From positions 48,343,501 to 48,407,500 of the forward strand of contig NC_080557.1 in NCBI RefSeq assembly GCF_030253575.1: 64,000 nucleotides of DNA, in the 5' to 3' direction. This DNA is from Rhododendron vialii. Its lineage: Eukaryota > Streptophyta > Magnoliopsida > Ericales > Ericaceae. The notes under the pieces were generated by a model. That model was not told where the DNA came from. It was given only the letters and a program-made list of their open reading frames with translations, and did no database searches. Positions 61,235 through 64,000 of this stretch are shown one piece after another (positions within the stretch are counted from its first letter, which is position 1; each line of letters starts with the position of its first letter). A program made the translations under genes and the position numbers.

Positions 61235-61967
61235 ATTTTCTCATTCAATGGAACCGCGCAATGTTGGATACAATGATGGCGTTGAACAGAGACCTGTTAC
61301 ACTTTAAAACAAAGTGCCTATGTAGGAATGTTGTATTAAGATTTCCAGATTCTTTCTTCCAATGGAATATGTACCATTCTTTCATTCGAGTCTGGCTATT
61401 GGTGGTTTAACTTTCGAAGATGATGAGCTTTTTGTGCTCCATGGAATGCCTTAATTGTCTGGCTGCAAATTATATTAGCCCCAATTTGATGGTTGGCTTT
61501 AGACCTCAAAAAAAAAAAAAAATTAATAATAATAATCTTGAACCGCTAGGAAAATTACGAAATAACAAAAAGCCCTCCCCTTCAATAGTTTTAAAAGCCC
61601 TAACAATAAAAATGGTCCACCATCTACTTAGAGTAGAAGTGCTTCGAAATTGTTTGTCCCGCTATATTTTCAAAATTAAATTTATGGATCAAATTTGTGA
61701 AGGTCATTTTTCTAAAAATATCTGACCCAACATCTTAAACACAAGGGTGCATAAAGACTAAGGAGTTCACATTATGAACTAATCTAAATCGTTGTTATGT
61801 GCTAAATAGTGTCTTTTAACTTCTCATAATTAAACGCTAACTGACAATCCTTGGGATTTTTCCAACCAACACGTGAAATTTTACGACCTAATAAAATTAG
61901 GTACGATGAGGTAATTAATTAAGTTCTAATTTTTAACACATGAACTGCAATATTGAAGCTCGCTAAA
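61235..61967. other. 3' flank of polygalacturonase 2
   Basis: The first 200-300 bases are probably 3' UTR. An A run at about 61509-61524 may mark another retroposed tail, but no target repeat was found. Confidence 0.4.
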
Positions 61968-62675
61968 TGTGTATTTTTTGTAGTCACGATAAGCCATGTA
62001 ATGTGCATAGGCTAGCGTGAACTCACTTGAAAGCACAGGTTTAAAAACGCGAGTGGATATCCTATGTTGTGTTAACGTGGAAATTAAAAAATTGATCACA
62101 CGTGGTGGGTGGGGGGCAATGCAACTATACTAACCAAATTCATAGAATGACGCTTAACTCACCCATGATGGGTGGAGGCAATGCAATTTAACATACTTAC
62201 TAAGTAAGAATAACAATCAATTCAGAGTTGAAGGCTAACACATCCGTGGAGGGTGGCAAGCTAGAATGGATTGTTGTCCATTATAAACAAACGAACATTA
62301 GTAGTGTTTTTTCAATGTGGGATAGTGAACTCCATGGCTTCGCACAAACTCTCATAGCGAAAGCCGAAAGAATATGAAAAAGCAAAATAATTATTATGAA
62401 AAGCTTTCAATAATTATAGGGAGTAATTTACAACACCAATTATGAAATGAATTGCTGTTTTTAGATGATATATGAATTGTTCTTTGATTACGCTTCTTGC
62501 TATAATGATTTCGATTTGCTATGGAAAAAGTGCAGTTTTGTCTCCATGCCCCGTGAAAGGGAACTAAGACCCTGTAGTTTGCGATCCGAATCATCCATCT
62601 CGACAATCAATGATTCAGACTTCATCTCGGCAATTTTTCAAGTTTGATTGCAAATCCATAATTTCATTTGATGTC
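61968..62675. repeat. Direct repeat copy A (about 0.7 kb)
   Basis: This segment is repeated at 63241-64000 in the same orientation. Landmarks shared in order are ATAAGCCATGTAATGTGCAT, GTTAACGTGGAAATTAAAAA, GGTGGGTGGAGGCAATGCAA, TCAATGTGGGATA and AATTTCATTTGATGTCA. It has no coding potential that I can support. The copies differ by many substitutions and small indels. Confidence 0.8.
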
Positions 62676-63240
62676 ATGGCTTCCATCCGAACATAAAACA
62701 CTGCATATTTAAAGGTAAATATTTATTAGAAGTCTGGTTTCGACTTTGCTTTCTGCTGCGATTTCGAGAGCTTTTGTGATATGGTCATCATTTTAGCCTC
62801 TGTTGTGCGAAAGGACAACTGGTGAGATTTTGTTGCCGTGACGACATTTGGGCTTCACGTAGGGATAACCCTTTCAAAAGGATAAATCTTTCATTCCCAT
62901 TTGAAGTTTCCAAGGGAAATAAATACAGATATGCTTCCTTTTGAAAGAAGCATATATTCAAATATTCTTGCCGTAGCAGCCCAGGTAAAATTAGAAGAAG
63001 ACAATTCAGCCTTGTTCCTTTCTAAAGGTGGGATCCATCGTCTTTTTGGTTCCACTGTACTGCCATTCGAGTCACATAATGCACTCGCATAAGCATGAAC
63101 GCGAGCGTAAAAATGTCATCCGAAAACATTTTAAGTTTTTTTTTTTTTTTTTTTTCTGTAAGTGAAAACATTTTAAGTTACTCATGAGAGCAATGATTGA
63201 GATGGGGTACGTAAGATAGGAATTAAAAGCGGAAACATCG
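62676..63240. other. Spacer between direct repeats A and B
   Basis: Non-coding; contains the retroposition scar at 63122-63179. No primer-binding site or protein domain is visible. Confidence 0.45.
63122..63179 (-). mobile_element. Ultra-short retroposition scar
   Basis: A 26-bp insert (63138-63163: T run followed by CTGTAAGT) is flanked by perfect 16-bp repeats GAAAACATTTTAAGTT at 63122-63137 and 63164-63179. Confidence 0.7.
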
Positions 63241-64000
63241 GTTATGTGTAATTTTTATAGTCACAATAAGCCATGTAATGTGCATAGGCTGGCGGGAGCG
63301 GGAGCTTGAAAGCAAAAGATTAAAAACGAGAGCGGATAATCTTACCAAGGTATTATTACTCTATGTTTGTTAACGTGGAAATTAAAAAATTGGTTACCCA
63401 TGGTGGGTGGAGGCAATGCAATTTAACATATACAAACTAAATTCAAGGGATAACGCTAACTCACCCATGGTGGGTGGAGGCAATGCAATTTAACATACTA
63501 ACTAACTAAGAATGGATTGTCGTTCATTATAAACTAACGAACATTACTAGTGTTTTATCAATGTGGGATATTGGACTCTGCAGCTTCGTACAAACACTTA
63601 TACTAGTGTTTTATCAATGTGGAATAGTGGACTTCGTGACTTCGCACAAACACTTATAGGGAAAGAATATGAGAAAGCAAAATAAGAGTACCATAGGATC
63701 ATATGAAAAGCTTTCGATAATTATAATTTACAATACCAATTACGAAATGAATTGCTGTTTTGAAAATATATATGAACTGTTATTCGATACGCTTCTCACT
63801 ATAACGATTTTGATTTGTTCTGGGAAAAGTGCAGTTTTGTGTCCATGCCCTTTGGAAGGGAACCAAGGACCCTGTAGTTTGCAATTTGAATCGTTCATCT
63901 CGGTAATTAATGGTTCAAACCTCGTCTTGGCAATTTTCAAGTTTGATTGTAAATCCGTAATTTCATTTGATGTCAAAAAAATCTTCAATGACATCATCTG
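63241..64000. repeat. Direct repeat copy B, runs to window end
   Basis: Second copy of the 61968-62675 segment, with an extra internal tandem duplication of about 62 bp (ACTAGTGTTTTATCAATGTG at about 63547 and 63603). Similarity continues to about 63975, so this copy may be complete or nearly so within the window. Confidence 0.8.

Overview
The window is nuclear DNA of a flowering plant, most likely a woody eudicot. Host genes have canonical GT-AG introns, intergenic DNA is AT-rich, long (CT)n/(GA)n microsatellites are frequent, and the gaps are packed with plant-type MITEs (Stowaway, Tourist/Harbinger, hAT and CACTA types), LINE tails and one short LTR element. An asterid/Ericales plant such as Rhododendron is a guess from general impression, not something the sequence proves. 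Gene models were spliced by hand from reading frames, splice sites and family knowledge.

Layout. 1-15 kb is the gene-rich end: an intronless exocyst subunit SEC15B on the minus strand (1488-3902), a divergent five-exon ribosomal protein eL18 gene (5296-7335), and two three-exon soluble epoxide hydrolases facing each other tail to tail (9419-11720 plus, 13113-14684 minus). From 15 to 23 kb there is no convincing host gene: a 188-bp higher-order minisatellite, fold-back repeats, three copies of a TIR family whose ends themselves fold into hairpins, and a LINE RNase H fragment. From 23.7 to 33.9 kb an eight-exon GH9 endo-1,4-beta-glucanase (plus) and a fifteen-exon sucrose synthase (minus) converge. 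From 34 to 49 kb is a MITE-rich accessory region with a candidate gene-fragment-carrying CACTA element (about 38.85-41.82 kb), a small TATA-driven 71-aa ORF (42497-42712), a 1.16-kb PIF/Harbinger element carrying an ORF1-like remnant, a GC-rich LTR-like island and a short CACTA element holding a tRNA-like module. From 49.4 to 61.3 kb two GH28 polygalacturonase loci lie in the same orientation. The first is 3'-truncated and probably a pseudogene; the second is full length with five exons. Between them are two hAT MITEs with intact 8-bp target duplications, a 5'-truncated LINE, and a short non-autonomous LTR retrotransposon. The end of the window is a pair of about 0.7-kb direct repeats.

Functionally, several genes touch carbohydrate and wall metabolism: sucrose synthase makes UDP-glucose, the GH9 enzyme trims beta-1,4-glucan, the polygalacturonases cut pectin, and SEC15B helps tether the vesicles that deliver wall material. 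This looks like chance proximity, since no shared regulation is visible. The most unusual observations are a series of extremely short retroposition scars, each bounded by 12-19 bp target duplications, and a possible Pack-CACTA element that carries exon-intron pieces.
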